Assembly: GCA_963707465.1 (NCBI GenBank)
Contig: CAVPQK010000015.1
Location: 434,001-498,000, forward strand
Length of the DNA stretch: 64,000 bases
DNA from: Bog-159 sp963707465
Lineage (GTDB): Bacteria > Acidobacteriota > Terriglobia > Bryobacterales > Bryobacteraceae
Direction of reading: 5' to 3'
Shown: piece after piece, positions 40,972 through 49,178 of the stretch
Numbering within the stretch: position 1 is the stretch's first letter
Layout of the letters: each line of letters starts with the position of its first letter
Made by a program: the position numbers and the translations under genes
The notes under the pieces: generated by a model
The model's database searches: none
Seen by the model: the letters and a program-made list of their open reading frames with translations, nothing else
Told to the model about the DNA's origin: nothing

Positions 40972-41337
40972 ATGCCCGATCTGATCGAAAAACCAACCAT
41001 CATCGCTGCCGCCGGCACGCTCCCCAAGCGCATCGCCGAATATGTGGGCCGCGTCAACTCCGCGACCGAAGCCGTGAGCGTCGCGCGCATGGAGAGTCCG
41101 GCGGGGTGGATCGAACCCGGCCAAACCCCGGAATTTGAAGAATATACGGTGGTCTTGCGGGGTCTGCTCCGCGTGGAGACCAGGTCGGGGACCATCGATG
41201 TGAAAGCCGGCCAGGCGATCGTCGCCCATCGCGGCGAGTGGGTGCGCTACAGCACGCCCGAACCCGGCGGCGCGGAATACATCGCCGTGTGCCTGCCGGC
41301 CTTTTCGCCCGATCTGGTTCATCGCGAGCCGTCTTGA
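40972..41337 (+). CDS. Cupin-fold protein
   Basis: From the ATG at 40972 the product is 121 residues (a start at 40957 adds five). It is a single small cupin: VSVARMESPAGWIEPGQTPEFEEYTVVLRGLLRVET gives the first cupin motif with glutamate in place of the usual histidines, and AGQAIVAHRGEWVRYSTPEP the second. Only some of the metal ligands of classical cupins are visible, so metal binding is uncertain. The end (YIAVCLPAFSPDLVHRE) is typical of this subgroup. The gene stands alone and divergent from the GloVer/Soli gene. Confidence 0.8.
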   Translation: MPDLIEKPTIIAAAGTLPKRIAEYVGRVNSATEAVSVARMESPAGWIEPGQTPEFEEYTVVLRGLLRVETRSGTIDVKAGQAIVAHRGEWVRYSTPEPGGAEYIAVCLPAFSPDLVHREPS

Positions 41338-41655
41338 GCCGCCGCGCTACGATTTAGCATGGCCTTCAAGCTGACCATCCCCGCTTTTGGCGATCGCGGC
41401 CGGGACGGCGAACCCGCCGCGCCCAGATCTACGCGGCGATGGGTGGCCATATCCTGGCGGAGGCGCAATACAGGGGGCGCTATGAGCGCATATAGGGGAT
41501 AGCGCGCCAAGCGTGCGGTGCCTTGCGGTGAGCGTAACAATATGTTAAATATATCTTCAAGTCGGACAAAACTTGATCCAACTGAACTCGCCCCGTTCTC
41601 GTCGTGAACGGACCCGCGGGTCAACGTCCTAATCTGCCAATAAGGAAGGCTGCCA
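41338..41655. other. Gene-free stretch with a possible coding remnant
   Basis: No complete gene is visible in these 318 bases. One frame near 41423-41496 reads RAQIYAAMGGHILAEAQYRG, then RYERI and a stop, which looks like the C-terminal end of a protein whose start is lost. The part nearest the Hfq-like gene (AATATGTTAAATATATC near 41538-41554) is AT-rich and probably holds its promoter. Confidence 0.35.
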
Positions 41656-41955
41656 GTGGAATCTGCGAACCGTAAACTCATCCGTCCCTCGTTGAACGAG
41701 ATCAAGGAGCAGATCGTCCCGCCGCGCCGGCCACCGCAGAAAAAACCTGTTCCGCCCGATCAAACCAATGCCGAAAACTTCTATTACGTAAAACAGATGC
41801 AGACGAAGACCCCCATGGTCTTTGTGCTTAAGGACGGCGAGACCCTGCACGGCGTGATCGAGTGGTACGACAAATGTTGCTTGAAGGTGAACCGCACCGG
41901 GGAGCCCAACGTGCTGCTCTACAAGCCCAACATCAAGTACATGTATAAGGAGTAG
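41656..41955 (+). CDS. hfq: Hfq-like RNA chaperone
   Basis: A GTG at 41656 follows AAGGAAGG by 6 bases. The 99-residue protein has an N-terminal basic/proline arm (residues 1-35) and then an Sm fold: AENFYYVKQMQTKTPMVFVL with the glutamine seen at the distal face, DGETLHGVIEWYDKCCLKVN as Sm1, and NVLLYKPNIKYMYKE as Sm2. The Sm2 motif is YKPNI where most Hfqs have YKHAI, so the proximal-face histidine is replaced. The long N-terminal arm is also unusual. Hfq hexamers pair small RNAs with messages; that is the expected role. Confidence 0.82.
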   Translation: MESANRKLIRPSLNEIKEQIVPPRRPPQKKPVPPDQTNAENFYYVKQMQTKTPMVFVLKDGETLHGVIEWYDKCCLKVNRTGEPNVLLYKPNIKYMYKE

Positions 41956-41982
41956 CCGCGGCAGCGCTGGCCCGCGCGCCGT

Positions 41983-42522
41983 TCAACCCGCGCGTTTCCG
42001 CATCGCCAGCCGGTATTCCCGCCTTTCGCCGGCTTCCCGGTAGCGGCGCTGCTGTTCTTCGGTTTCCGGGATGGCGGGCGGAATCGCCGTGGGCTTTCCG
42101 TGCGCATCCAGGGCCACGAAAGTCAGGTAGGCCGAACAGGTGTGCCGCTTGAGACCGGTCATCATGTCCTCCACCATCACTTTCACGCCGATTTCCATGG
42201 AAGTGTGAAAGACCCGGTTCACCTGGGAATGCAGCACAATCAACTGTCCGATGTGAATGGGGTGAAGGAAATTCATGTGGTCGAACGAGGCGGTCACCAC
42301 CGGCTTGCGCGCGTGGCGCATGGCGGCCATGGCGCCGGCCAGATCCACCAGGTGCATCACCTTGCCGCCCAGCACGTTTCCCAGGCCGTTGGCGTCGGTG
42401 GGCAGCGCCAGCTCCGAATACTCGGAGATGGAGTCGCGCACCGGCTTTCCCCGGCTGTAATCGAAGCTGTGATCGAAGCTGTGATCGACGCTCGAATCGA
42501 ACTCGGAATCGGTCGCGCTCAT
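41983..42522 (-). CDS. Acyl-CoA thioesterase (hotdog fold)
   Basis: From the ATG at 42522 the 179-residue protein has the acyl-CoA thioester hydrolase pattern LPTDANGLGNVLGGKVMHLVDLAGAMAAMRHARKPVVTASFDHMNFL with the catalytic aspartate, followed by VNRVFHTSMEIGVKVMVEDMMTG. It resembles YciA/BACH-type enzymes. The N-terminus contains a short duplicated SFDHSFDYS run encoded by tandem DNA copies. Its start overlaps the stop of the upstream gene by 4 bases, so the two are co-translated. Confidence 0.9.
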   Translation of the reverse strand: MSATDSEFDSSVDHSFDHSFDYSRGKPVRDSISEYSELALPTDANGLGNVLGGKVMHLVDLAGAMAAMRHARKPVVTASFDHMNFLHPIHIGQLIVLHSQVNRVFHTSMEIGVKVMVEDMMTGLKRHTCSAYLTFVALDAHGKPTAIPPAIPETEEQQRRYREAGERREYRLAMRKRAG

Positions 42523-42944
42523 GGGCGGGCCATGTCCCCTTTCCGGCGCAAATAGCTGCCGGCATAGGCGTGCGCCTGCTGCGTGACGCAGGCATCCGGA
42601 TGCCCGGTCCGCAGGGACCCCTCGGCGCGCGAATATTCCAGCGGTCCGTGCGCGAACGGCAAATGATCTTTCTCCATTACCCAATAGATGCCGATCATGC
42701 CGTCGCGGTCGTTTGAAATCGTGAAGCGCACCGCATCGGGCGCGCCGGCCGGAACGCGCGCGCACTTCTGGCGGGCATAACCAAAGTTACAAAGCTGCTG
42801 CAGAGTGTTCGCATCCGGCAGCCAGTCGGCTTCCGGAGTGGCGCGGCAAACGCCCGACCACGAATCGCCCAGCGGCATGGGCGGCGACTTCTTCCCGTTG
42901 GACTGTCGAATCCGCTCGATCGGGAAGAAACAAGGACACGCCAC
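42519..42944 (-). CDS. Cysteine-rich protein of unknown function
   Basis: A GTG at 42944 gives 141 residues beginning ACPCFFPIERIR, then PLGDSWSGVCRATPEADWLP, LQQLCNFGYARQKCARVP and a mixed alpha/beta C-terminal half (VRFTISNDRDGMIGIYWVMEKDHLP). The early CxC and later paired cysteines suggest a metal or Fe-S site. Starting at a later ATG would lose the first cysteines. I do not know a family name. It is coupled to the thioesterase and divergent from a TPR gene 25 bp away. Confidence 0.6.
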   Translation of the reverse strand: MACPCFFPIERIRQSNGKKSPPMPLGDSWSGVCRATPEADWLPDANTLQQLCNFGYARQKCARVPAGAPDAVRFTISNDRDGMIGIYWVMEKDHLPFAHGPLEYSRAEGSLRTGHPDACVTQQAHAYAGSYLRRKGDMARP

Positions 42945-42969
42945 TGGCAGGTATGGTAACACAGGAGGT

Positions 42970-43281
42970 ATGGGTAACCGGCTGGAAGTGCTGACGAACA
43001 TGGTGGCGCAGAATCCCAACGACAGTTTCGCGCGCTATGGTCTGGCGATGGAGTATGCCAATTCCGGGGACCTGGAGGCAGCCGTCCGGGAGTACCAGGC
43101 GCTGCTGGCCGTGAATGCGAACTATTCGGCCGCTTATTATCACGGCGGCCAGGCCCTGGAGAAGTTGGGCCGCCCGCAGGAGGCCCGCGCGCTCTACCGG
43201 CAGGGGATCGACGCCACCACCCGCATCGGAGATCTGCACACCCGCAGCGAGATTCAGGCCGCGTTGGATTCGTTGGGATAA
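42970..43281 (+). CDS. Small TPR protein
   Basis: The 103-residue product has about two and a half tetratricopeptide repeats: NPNDSFARYGLAMEYANSGDLEAAVREYQALLAVNANYSAAYYHGGQALEKLGRPQEARALY is the clearest. It has no signal peptide and likely binds another protein in the cytoplasm. AGGAGG ends only two bases before the ATG at 42970, which is unusually close; the ATG at 43003 would have no ribosome site, so 42970 is kept. Confidence 0.82.
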   Translation: MGNRLEVLTNMVAQNPNDSFARYGLAMEYANSGDLEAAVREYQALLAVNANYSAAYYHGGQALEKLGRPQEARALYRQGIDATTRIGDLHTRSEIQAALDSLG

Positions 43282-43354
43282 ACCAGTGGTAAAAATCACT
43301 CAATTGTCCTAGTATGGTTACAAGGTGTAGCGGGGCCGAGGGAGTTGGATCACA

Positions 43355-45412
43355 ATGCGGGACGAGCACAATGGCCGTGTGCTTCAGTTTGGCGCGTTCG
43401 AGCTAGAAACCGGTACCGGCGAAATACGGAAACACGGAACCAGAATACGGCTCCAGGGCAAGCCTTATCATGTGCTCGAGGCTTTGTTGGAGCGCCCCGG
43501 CGGTGTGGTGACGCGCGAGGAGTTGCGCGACCGGCTCTGGGCCGCCGATACTTTCGTGGATTTCGAGAGCGGACTGAACACCGCCGTGAATCGGCTGCGT
43601 TTGGCTCTGGGCGACTCCGCCGACCGGCCTCGATACGTGGAAACCCTGGCCCGCAGCGGCTACCGGTTCGTGGCCCAGGTCAACGAAAGCCATGCGCCGC
43701 GCGCGGAAGAGATTGAGGCGCTTGCCCCGCTCGTCGACCCGCCGCCCGCAGTGGCTGGGCGATCCTCTCGCGGATGGCTGTTAGCGGCTGCTGCTGCCGC
43801 CGGCTTGGCGGTCGGCGCCGGCGCGTTGCTCGTCGCCCGTCACAAACCTGCCCCGCAGCCCGCGTTTCATCAAGTCACTTTTCGGCGAACGACCATCCCG
43901 GGCGCGCGCTTCGGGCCGGATGGCCAGAGCGTTATTTACGAAGCGGGGGAAACGCCCGGCAACCGCGAGTTGTACCTGGCAAGTACGGTCAGTCCCGAAT
44001 CGCGGCCACTCGGTTTCCCGAGCGCCATCCTGCAGGGTGTGTCGCGGTCCGGAGAACTGGCGCTGATCGTTCCCAACGGACCGATGGGGATTCGGAGCCT
44101 GGTTAGAGTGCCCATGAATGGCGGCGCGCCTCTGGCTCTCGACCGGCGTATTTGGGCCGCGGACTGGGCGCCGGACACTTCGAAAATGGCCGTCATTCGT
44201 TACGGGCCGCTCCCCGAGGCCGTTGAGTATCCGCGCGGCAAGACCGTGTACGAGGCTTCCGGATGGCTCACGGATGTGCGTGTTTCGCCGACGGGCAACG
44301 ACGTCGCGTTCATCGAACACCCCGTCATGGGCGACGATGGCGGCAACATCCTGGCCATCGACGGACAGGGCGCGCGCCGCACGCTATCGGCAGGCTGGGC
44401 AAGCGCGCGCGGTCTGGCTTGGGCGCCGTCGGGCCGCGAAGTCTGGTTCACCGCCGCGCGTTCGGGAACGACCCGTGCGCTCTACGCGGTCGATCTGGCA
44501 GGCAAACTGCGCACGGTCGCAGCCTTTCCGGGCGTTCTGACGCTGTGCGACATCTCCGCTTCCGGACGCGTCCTGATTTCGCGCGATCAATTGCAAGCCA
44601 CCATGACCGGTCTGGTGGAGGGCGCCAGGGAACGGGACCTTTCCTGGTTCGACTATACGACCGTCGAAGGTATGTCGGCGGACGGCCGCGTGGTCCTCTT
44701 CGATGAGACGGGAGAAGGCGGCGGCGCCCATCATGCGGTTTACATCCGCCGCGCCAATGCGCCCAGCGCAACTCGCGTGGGAGAAGGTTATGGTTTGGCC
44801 ATCTCGCCGGATGGAAACTGGGTCGTCACCAAGCCGGACCAGGATCAGACTACCTTGAATCTGGTGCCCCTCACGCCGGGTGAGCCCCGTACCCTCTCCG
44901 GTCACGGACTGAAGTATGATTTCGCACGCTTCTTTCCTGCTGGCGACCGGCTCTTGGTCGGCGGCAGCATGGCGGGCCGTCCGCCGCACTTGTTTGTGCA
45001 AGCCCTCGATGGGAGCCCGCCGGCGCCCATTGGCACCAGCGCTTACTTCATGCGTCCCGCGATCTCGGAAGACGGCAAACAGATCGCCGGCGTGGATGGC
45101 GGACAGCGGCTGCTGGTTTTGCCGGTGGCTGGAGGCGAGCCGAAAGCGATCGCCAGCGATTTCGTGCCGATAGTGTTGCGCTGGAGCCACTCGGGTAAAT
45201 CCCTCCTCGTCCAATCCGATTCGGTCCCAGCCCGGCTCGTTCGCGTGGATGTGCAAACGGGAAAATACCAACCATGGAAGGAGATTGCTCCGCTCGATCT
45301 GGCTGGCGTCAGCGAAATCTGGCCTGTGGCGGTATCCCAGGACGAACGTACTATCGTCTACTCTTCCCTTCGCCGCCTATCCGAGCTATTCGTGGTCGAT
45401 GGCTGGCGATAA
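43355..45412 (+). CDS. Winged-helix transmembrane regulator with PD40 propeller
   Basis: Residues 8-105 are an OmpR/CadC-type winged helix (FGAFELETGTGEIRKHG, LEALLERPGGVVTREELRDRLW, NTAVNRLRLALGDSADRPRYVETLARSGYRFV). One transmembrane helix follows near 145 (GWLLAAAAAAGLAVGAGALLV), then a periplasmic beta-propeller of PD40/WD40-like blades to the end. This one-component membrane sensor layout is common in Acidobacteria; the propeller would sense an envelope or nutrient signal. It ends 263 bp before a TonB receptor gene on the same strand, a plausible target. Confidence 0.88.
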   Translation: MRDEHNGRVLQFGAFELETGTGEIRKHGTRIRLQGKPYHVLEALLERPGGVVTREELRDRLWAADTFVDFESGLNTAVNRLRLALGDSADRPRYVETLARSGYRFVAQVNESHAPRAEEIEALAPLVDPPPAVAGRSSRGWLLAAAAAAGLAVGAGALLVARHKPAPQPAFHQVTFRRTTIPGARFGPDGQSVIYEAGETPGNRELYLASTVSPESRPLGFPSAILQGVSRSGELALIVPNGPMGIRSLVRVPMNGGAPLALDRRIWAADWAPDTSKMAVIRYGPLPEAVEYPRGKTVYEASGWLTDVRVSPTGNDVAFIEHPVMGDDGGNILAIDGQGARRTLSAGWASARGLAWAPSGREVWFTAARSGTTRALYAVDLAGKLRTVAAFPGVLTLCDISASGRVLISRDQLQATMTGLVEGARERDLSWFDYTTVEGMSADGRVVLFDETGEGGGAHHAVYIRRANAPSATRVGEGYGLAISPDGNWVVTKPDQDQTTLNLVPLTPGEPRTLSGHGLKYDFARFFPAGDRLLVGGSMAGRPPHLFVQALDGSPPAPIGTSAYFMRPAISEDGKQIAGVDGGQRLLVLPVAGGEPKAIASDFVPIVLRWSHSGKSLLVQSDSVPARLVRVDVQTGKYQPWKEIAPLDLAGVSEIWPVAVSQDERTIVYSSLRRLSELFVVDGWR

Positions 45413-45611
45413 GTGGCTCGGAGCCGCTTATATGCGCTTTAGACGCATTTGCAACTTCTTTCGCCACAATCGCTTGGCGGTATAGAAACAAGTTATCAGC
45501 CATCCATTGCTATTTACCCGCCTAAGACCGAGAATCGTCAGTAATTGGTGAGGAGTTTTCCGGTAGTAGTTTTATTTCCAGAGCTCGTCCGTCTACGTTG
45601 ACGGGGACCAT

Positions 45612-45627
45612 TGTCACACTTGTGACA
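45612..45627. promoter_or_regulatory. Perfect inverted repeat upstream of TonB receptor gene
   Basis: TGTCAC-ACTT-GTGACA is a perfect 6-4-6 inverted repeat 48 bp before the receptor start. The half-site resembles those of several one-component regulators and of CRP-like proteins, although the spacing is not that of CRP. The adjacent winged-helix regulator is one candidate binder. Confidence 0.45.
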
Positions 45628-45675
45628 GGACTCTCCTCGCTGATTTGCGTCTAAATCTTCTTGCGAGGTTGAACT

Positions 45676-48600
45676 ATGGAAATGCGACTCAATAGCTTGC
45701 TCTCTCGCTCTGTATTGCTCATCGCATCGGTCAGCTTGCTGAGCGTCCTTCTTTTTGGTCAGGCGGAAACGGGCCAGATTACCGGAACCGTATACGATGC
45801 CACCGGCGCCGCCGTTCCCAACGTGCCGATTAGCATCAAGTCGGTCGACACCGGAGCGGTTCGCGAAGTAACCTCATCGGCCAGTGGCACATATATTGTG
45901 ACCAATCTTCTCCCGGGCGACTTCCTGGTAAGCGCCACCGCACCGGGCTTCTCCCGCATCGAGGAACGCATTACGCTCACCGTAGGCGCGACGCTCGGCG
46001 TCGATTTGCACCTGCAAGTGGGCCAAACCAGTACCGTGCTCGAGATCAGCGGCGCGGCGGCGCAGGTGAATACAGAGACGCAGACGCTTTCGAGCACCAT
46101 AAGCGAAACGCAGCTCCGCGAACTGCCTACCTTAACTCGCAATCCGTATGATCTGGTGGCCACTTCCGGCAACGTCTCCGACGGCGGCGCCATGACCCGC
46201 GGCGTCGGTTACGCCATCAACGGGCAGCGTGAGGATTCCACCGACGTCTTGCTCGATGGAGCAGCCAACAATGACGAATTCGGCGGCGCCGTGGGCCAAT
46301 CCGTGCCCCTCGACTCGATTTCGGAGTTCAGCATCCTCACCAGCAATTTCACCGCCGAATATGGACGCGCGTCCGGCGGCGTGGTGAACGTCGCCACCAA
46401 GTCGGGAACCAACGAGTTCCATGGTACGGCGTATGAGTTCAATCGGGTTTCCGCTCTTTCGTCAAACAGTTTCAACAACGACGCCTACGGCATCCCGAAG
46501 TCGCCCTTCACCCGCAACCAGTTCGGCTACTCCGCCGGCGGGCCGATCAAGAAAGATAAACTGTTCATCTTCAGCAGTACGGAATGGGTCCGCATCCGCA
46601 GCACGGCCGTGAGCGATGTCGTTCTTCCCGATCCGCAACTTATCGCGGCCTCGGCGGCTAACACGCAACAGTTCTTCAGCACTTATGGGAAGCTGACGCC
46701 GGGCGCCTCCGTGGTTCAAACTTATAGCCTCAACCAGATCAACGCTGCCACCGGCACCAATCTATGCAGCAGCAACACCGTCTGCGCCGGGCTCAATCCC
46801 AACATGCCGCTGTTCGACCTGGCGACATACAGCGCCCCGGGAGACGCCGGCGGCGGAACACCGGAAAATGGATATCAGAACGTAGAACGCGTTGACTATA
46901 ATCTGAGCGATCGAACTCAGATCTACGGGCGATACGCTCTGCAAAGTGACAACCTGTTCGCCGGAACGATTTCCTCCAGCCCGTACGCCGGGTTCAATTC
47001 CCCGGAAACGGACTTCAATAACAATATTCTGTTCTCTGTGATCCATACCTTCAGCCCCACATGGGTCTTACAGTCGAAAGCCGTGTTCAACCGTTTGAAC
47101 CTCGAGGAGCCATTCGGCCAGTATGGTCCCACGCCCACCCTCTATGTCAGCGCTCAGGGCGCCGGCTCGGTGCTGGGCAACAGCATCATCTTCCCGGGTT
47201 ACGACCCGTTCACGCCTGGCGCCGGCATTCCTTTTGGCGGACCCCAGAACTTTGCCGAACTGTACGAAGACGTAAACCACACGCACGGCAAGCACAACAT
47301 CCGCTTCGGCGGCTCCTTCACGTACCTGCGCGACAACCGCACGTTTGGCGCCTATGAAACGGCGGGCGCTTATCTGAGCGAAGGCAACGTCGGCGACGCC
47401 ATCGGGAACTTGGTTTCCGGTCAATTGGCGGCCTTCGCGGTCGCGGTCAACCCCCAGGGCCAGTACCCCGGCAGCACCGTCAGCCTGCCTCTCGGCCCTC
47501 CCAACTTCAGCCGCAGCAATCGCTATAACGAACCCGCGCTCTATGTGCAGGATGCCTGGAAGGTGACCAATCGGTTCACCCTCAATCTAGGCCTGCGCTG
47601 GGAGTACTATGGCGTGCAGCACAACGTGAATCCAGCCTTGGATTCGAACTATTACTACGCGAACGGTCAGGACACTCCGCAAGGCTTCGCGAACGGAGAG
47701 GTCGAACTCGCCAATCAGAGCCCCGTCGGAGGCTTGTGGAAGAAGGACTACAAGGACTTCGCGCCGCGCCTCGGTTTCGCCTGGGATATCTTCGGCGACG
47801 GCAAGACGTCGTTTCGCGGCGGCTACGGCATCGGTTACGAGCGCAACTTCGGCAACGTGACCTTTAACATCATCCAGAATCCGCCGAACTATGCAACCAT
47901 CGACGTAACCTCCGCGTTACTGCCGCTTCCCATTTCAACTTCCAATTACGGACCCTTTTCGGGTTCCAGCGGTACCCTCACTCTTCCGCCTGCTGAATTG
48001 CGCAACGTCAACCCTAACATCACCACCGCGTACGCGCACACCTGGAGCGCATCGTTGGAGCGCCAGATCACCAGGACCCTGCTGGTGGCCGCGGATTACT
48101 CCGGATCCAAGGGCGTAAACCTTTATGACATCGCCGACCAGAACTACCCTGGTTATGGCAATGTCTTCCTGGGTCAGCCATGTACTTATGCCGCCTCGCA
48201 GGCGTACTATACGGGGCAGGCCGGTCCCGCCGGAGCTTGCCTCAACTATTTGAACCCGCAGTACACCGCCATCAACGTGCGCGGCGGCGGCGGTTTCTCT
48301 CTGTACAACGGCCTGACCTTGCGCACGTCGATCAATAATTTCGCCAATAGCGGGCTGCAGTTGAACGTGAACTACACCTGGTCTCACTCGACCGACAACT
48401 TAAGCAGCTCGTTCAGCGAGACCAATGCCTCCACCGCCAATCAGGGCGATTACATCCTCGGCTACCTTGATTCCTTCGATCCCGGGTTGGACAAGGGCAA
48501 CTCCGATTTTGATATCCGCCAGCGCATTGTCGTGAGCGGCGTGTGGCAGGTGCCCATCTACAAGACCGGCCACGGATTTGCCGCTCAGGCTCTGGGTGGT

Positions 48601-49107
48601 TGGAGCCTGGCGCCGATTTTCACCGCCCGCACCGGCGCGCCCTATTCCATCTTCGATTGCACTTACAACATCAATTTCTGCCCTTACGCGGCCTTTACGT
48701 CTCCCGTGCCCGTGGGCGGCAGCGCGACACCTCCGGCCATCACCAGCACTCCGAACACCTTCAACTTCCTGCAATTACCGGTGGCGGCCGAGGATCACTG
48801 GACCAACCCGAATTACTACTTCTCCGATCTGCCGCCCTATCCGAACGATATGACCGGCCGTAACACTTTCCGGGGTCCGGGTAACTGGAACCTCAACTTC
48901 GGCGCGTACAAGACTTTCCGGTTCTCGGAGAGAGTCAAGTTACAGCTCCGCGGGGAAGCGTACAACCTCTTCAATCACGCGAATCTGTACGTGCAGGGAG
49001 CGGCGGCCGACACCTTGACCACCGGGTTCATCCCGGCATGTTACGGCTGCTCGGGATCCGAGAACGACCGGCGCAACCTGCAACTCGCCGCCAAAGTCAT
49101 CTTCTGA
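45676..49107 (+). CDS. TonB-dependent receptor, Oar-like, with CarboxypepD_reg domain
   Basis: The 1143-residue outer-membrane protein has a signal peptide (SVLLIASVSLLSVLLFGQ), a carboxypeptidase-regulatory-like domain (GQITGTVYDATGAAVPNVPI, NLLPGDFLVSATAPGF), a plug (YAINGQREDSTDVLLDGAANNDEFG, then FTAEYGRASGGVVNVATKSG) and a beta-barrel with a terminal phenylalanine. The plug text is the typical Oar/SusC-like acidobacterial form. The regulator upstream and an inverted repeat in between suggest specific control. A palindromic repeat follows the gene. Ligand unknown. Confidence 0.92.
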   Translation: MEMRLNSLLSRSVLLIASVSLLSVLLFGQAETGQITGTVYDATGAAVPNVPISIKSVDTGAVREVTSSASGTYIVTNLLPGDFLVSATAPGFSRIEERITLTVGATLGVDLHLQVGQTSTVLEISGAAAQVNTETQTLSSTISETQLRELPTLTRNPYDLVATSGNVSDGGAMTRGVGYAINGQREDSTDVLLDGAANNDEFGGAVGQSVPLDSISEFSILTSNFTAEYGRASGGVVNVATKSGTNEFHGTAYEFNRVSALSSNSFNNDAYGIPKSPFTRNQFGYSAGGPIKKDKLFIFSSTEWVRIRSTAVSDVVLPDPQLIAASAANTQQFFSTYGKLTPGASVVQTYSLNQINAATGTNLCSSNTVCAGLNPNMPLFDLATYSAPGDAGGGTPENGYQNVERVDYNLSDRTQIYGRYALQSDNLFAGTISSSPYAGFNSPETDFNNNILFSVIHTFSPTWVLQSKAVFNRLNLEEPFGQYGPTPTLYVSAQGAGSVLGNSIIFPGYDPFTPGAGIPFGGPQNFAELYEDVNHTHGKHNIRFGGSFTYLRDNRTFGAYETAGAYLSEGNVGDAIGNLVSGQLAAFAVAVNPQGQYPGSTVSLPLGPPNFSRSNRYNEPALYVQDAWKVTNRFTLNLGLRWEYYGVQHNVNPALDSNYYYANGQDTPQGFANGEVELANQSPVGGLWKKDYKDFAPRLGFAWDIFGDGKTSFRGGYGIGYERNFGNVTFNIIQNPPNYATIDVTSALLPLPISTSNYGPFSGSSGTLTLPPAELRNVNPNITTAYAHTWSASLERQITRTLLVAADYSGSKGVNLYDIADQNYPGYGNVFLGQPCTYAASQAYYTGQAGPAGACLNYLNPQYTAINVRGGGGFSLYNGLTLRTSINNFANSGLQLNVNYTWSHSTDNLSSSFSETNASTANQGDYILGYLDSFDPGLDKGNSDFDIRQRIVVSGVWQVPIYKTGHGFAAQALGGWSLAPIFTARTGAPYSIFDCTYNINFCPYAAFTSPVPVGGSATPPAITSTPNTFNFLQLPVAAEDHWTNPNYYFSDLPPYPNDMTGRNTFRGPGNWNLNFGAYKTFRFSERVKLQLRGEAYNLFNHANLYVQGAAADTLTTGFIPACYGCSGSENDRRNLQLAAKVIF

Positions 49108-49126
49108 CGGCGAACCGACGTGGAGG

Positions 49127-49163
49127 GCGGGCAATTCTGCCCGCAGCCGGCTTTCAGCCGGCT
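49127..49163. repeat. Dispersed double-hairpin repeat, GCCGGC form
   Basis: GCGGGCA-ATTC-TGCCCGC (49127-49144) is followed by AGCCGGC-TTTCA-GCCGGCT (49145-49163), with the TGGAGG lead-in before it. It lies between two convergent genes, where it could act as a two-way terminator. Confidence 0.75.
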
Positions 49164-49178
49164 CCTGAGTCTGCAGTA

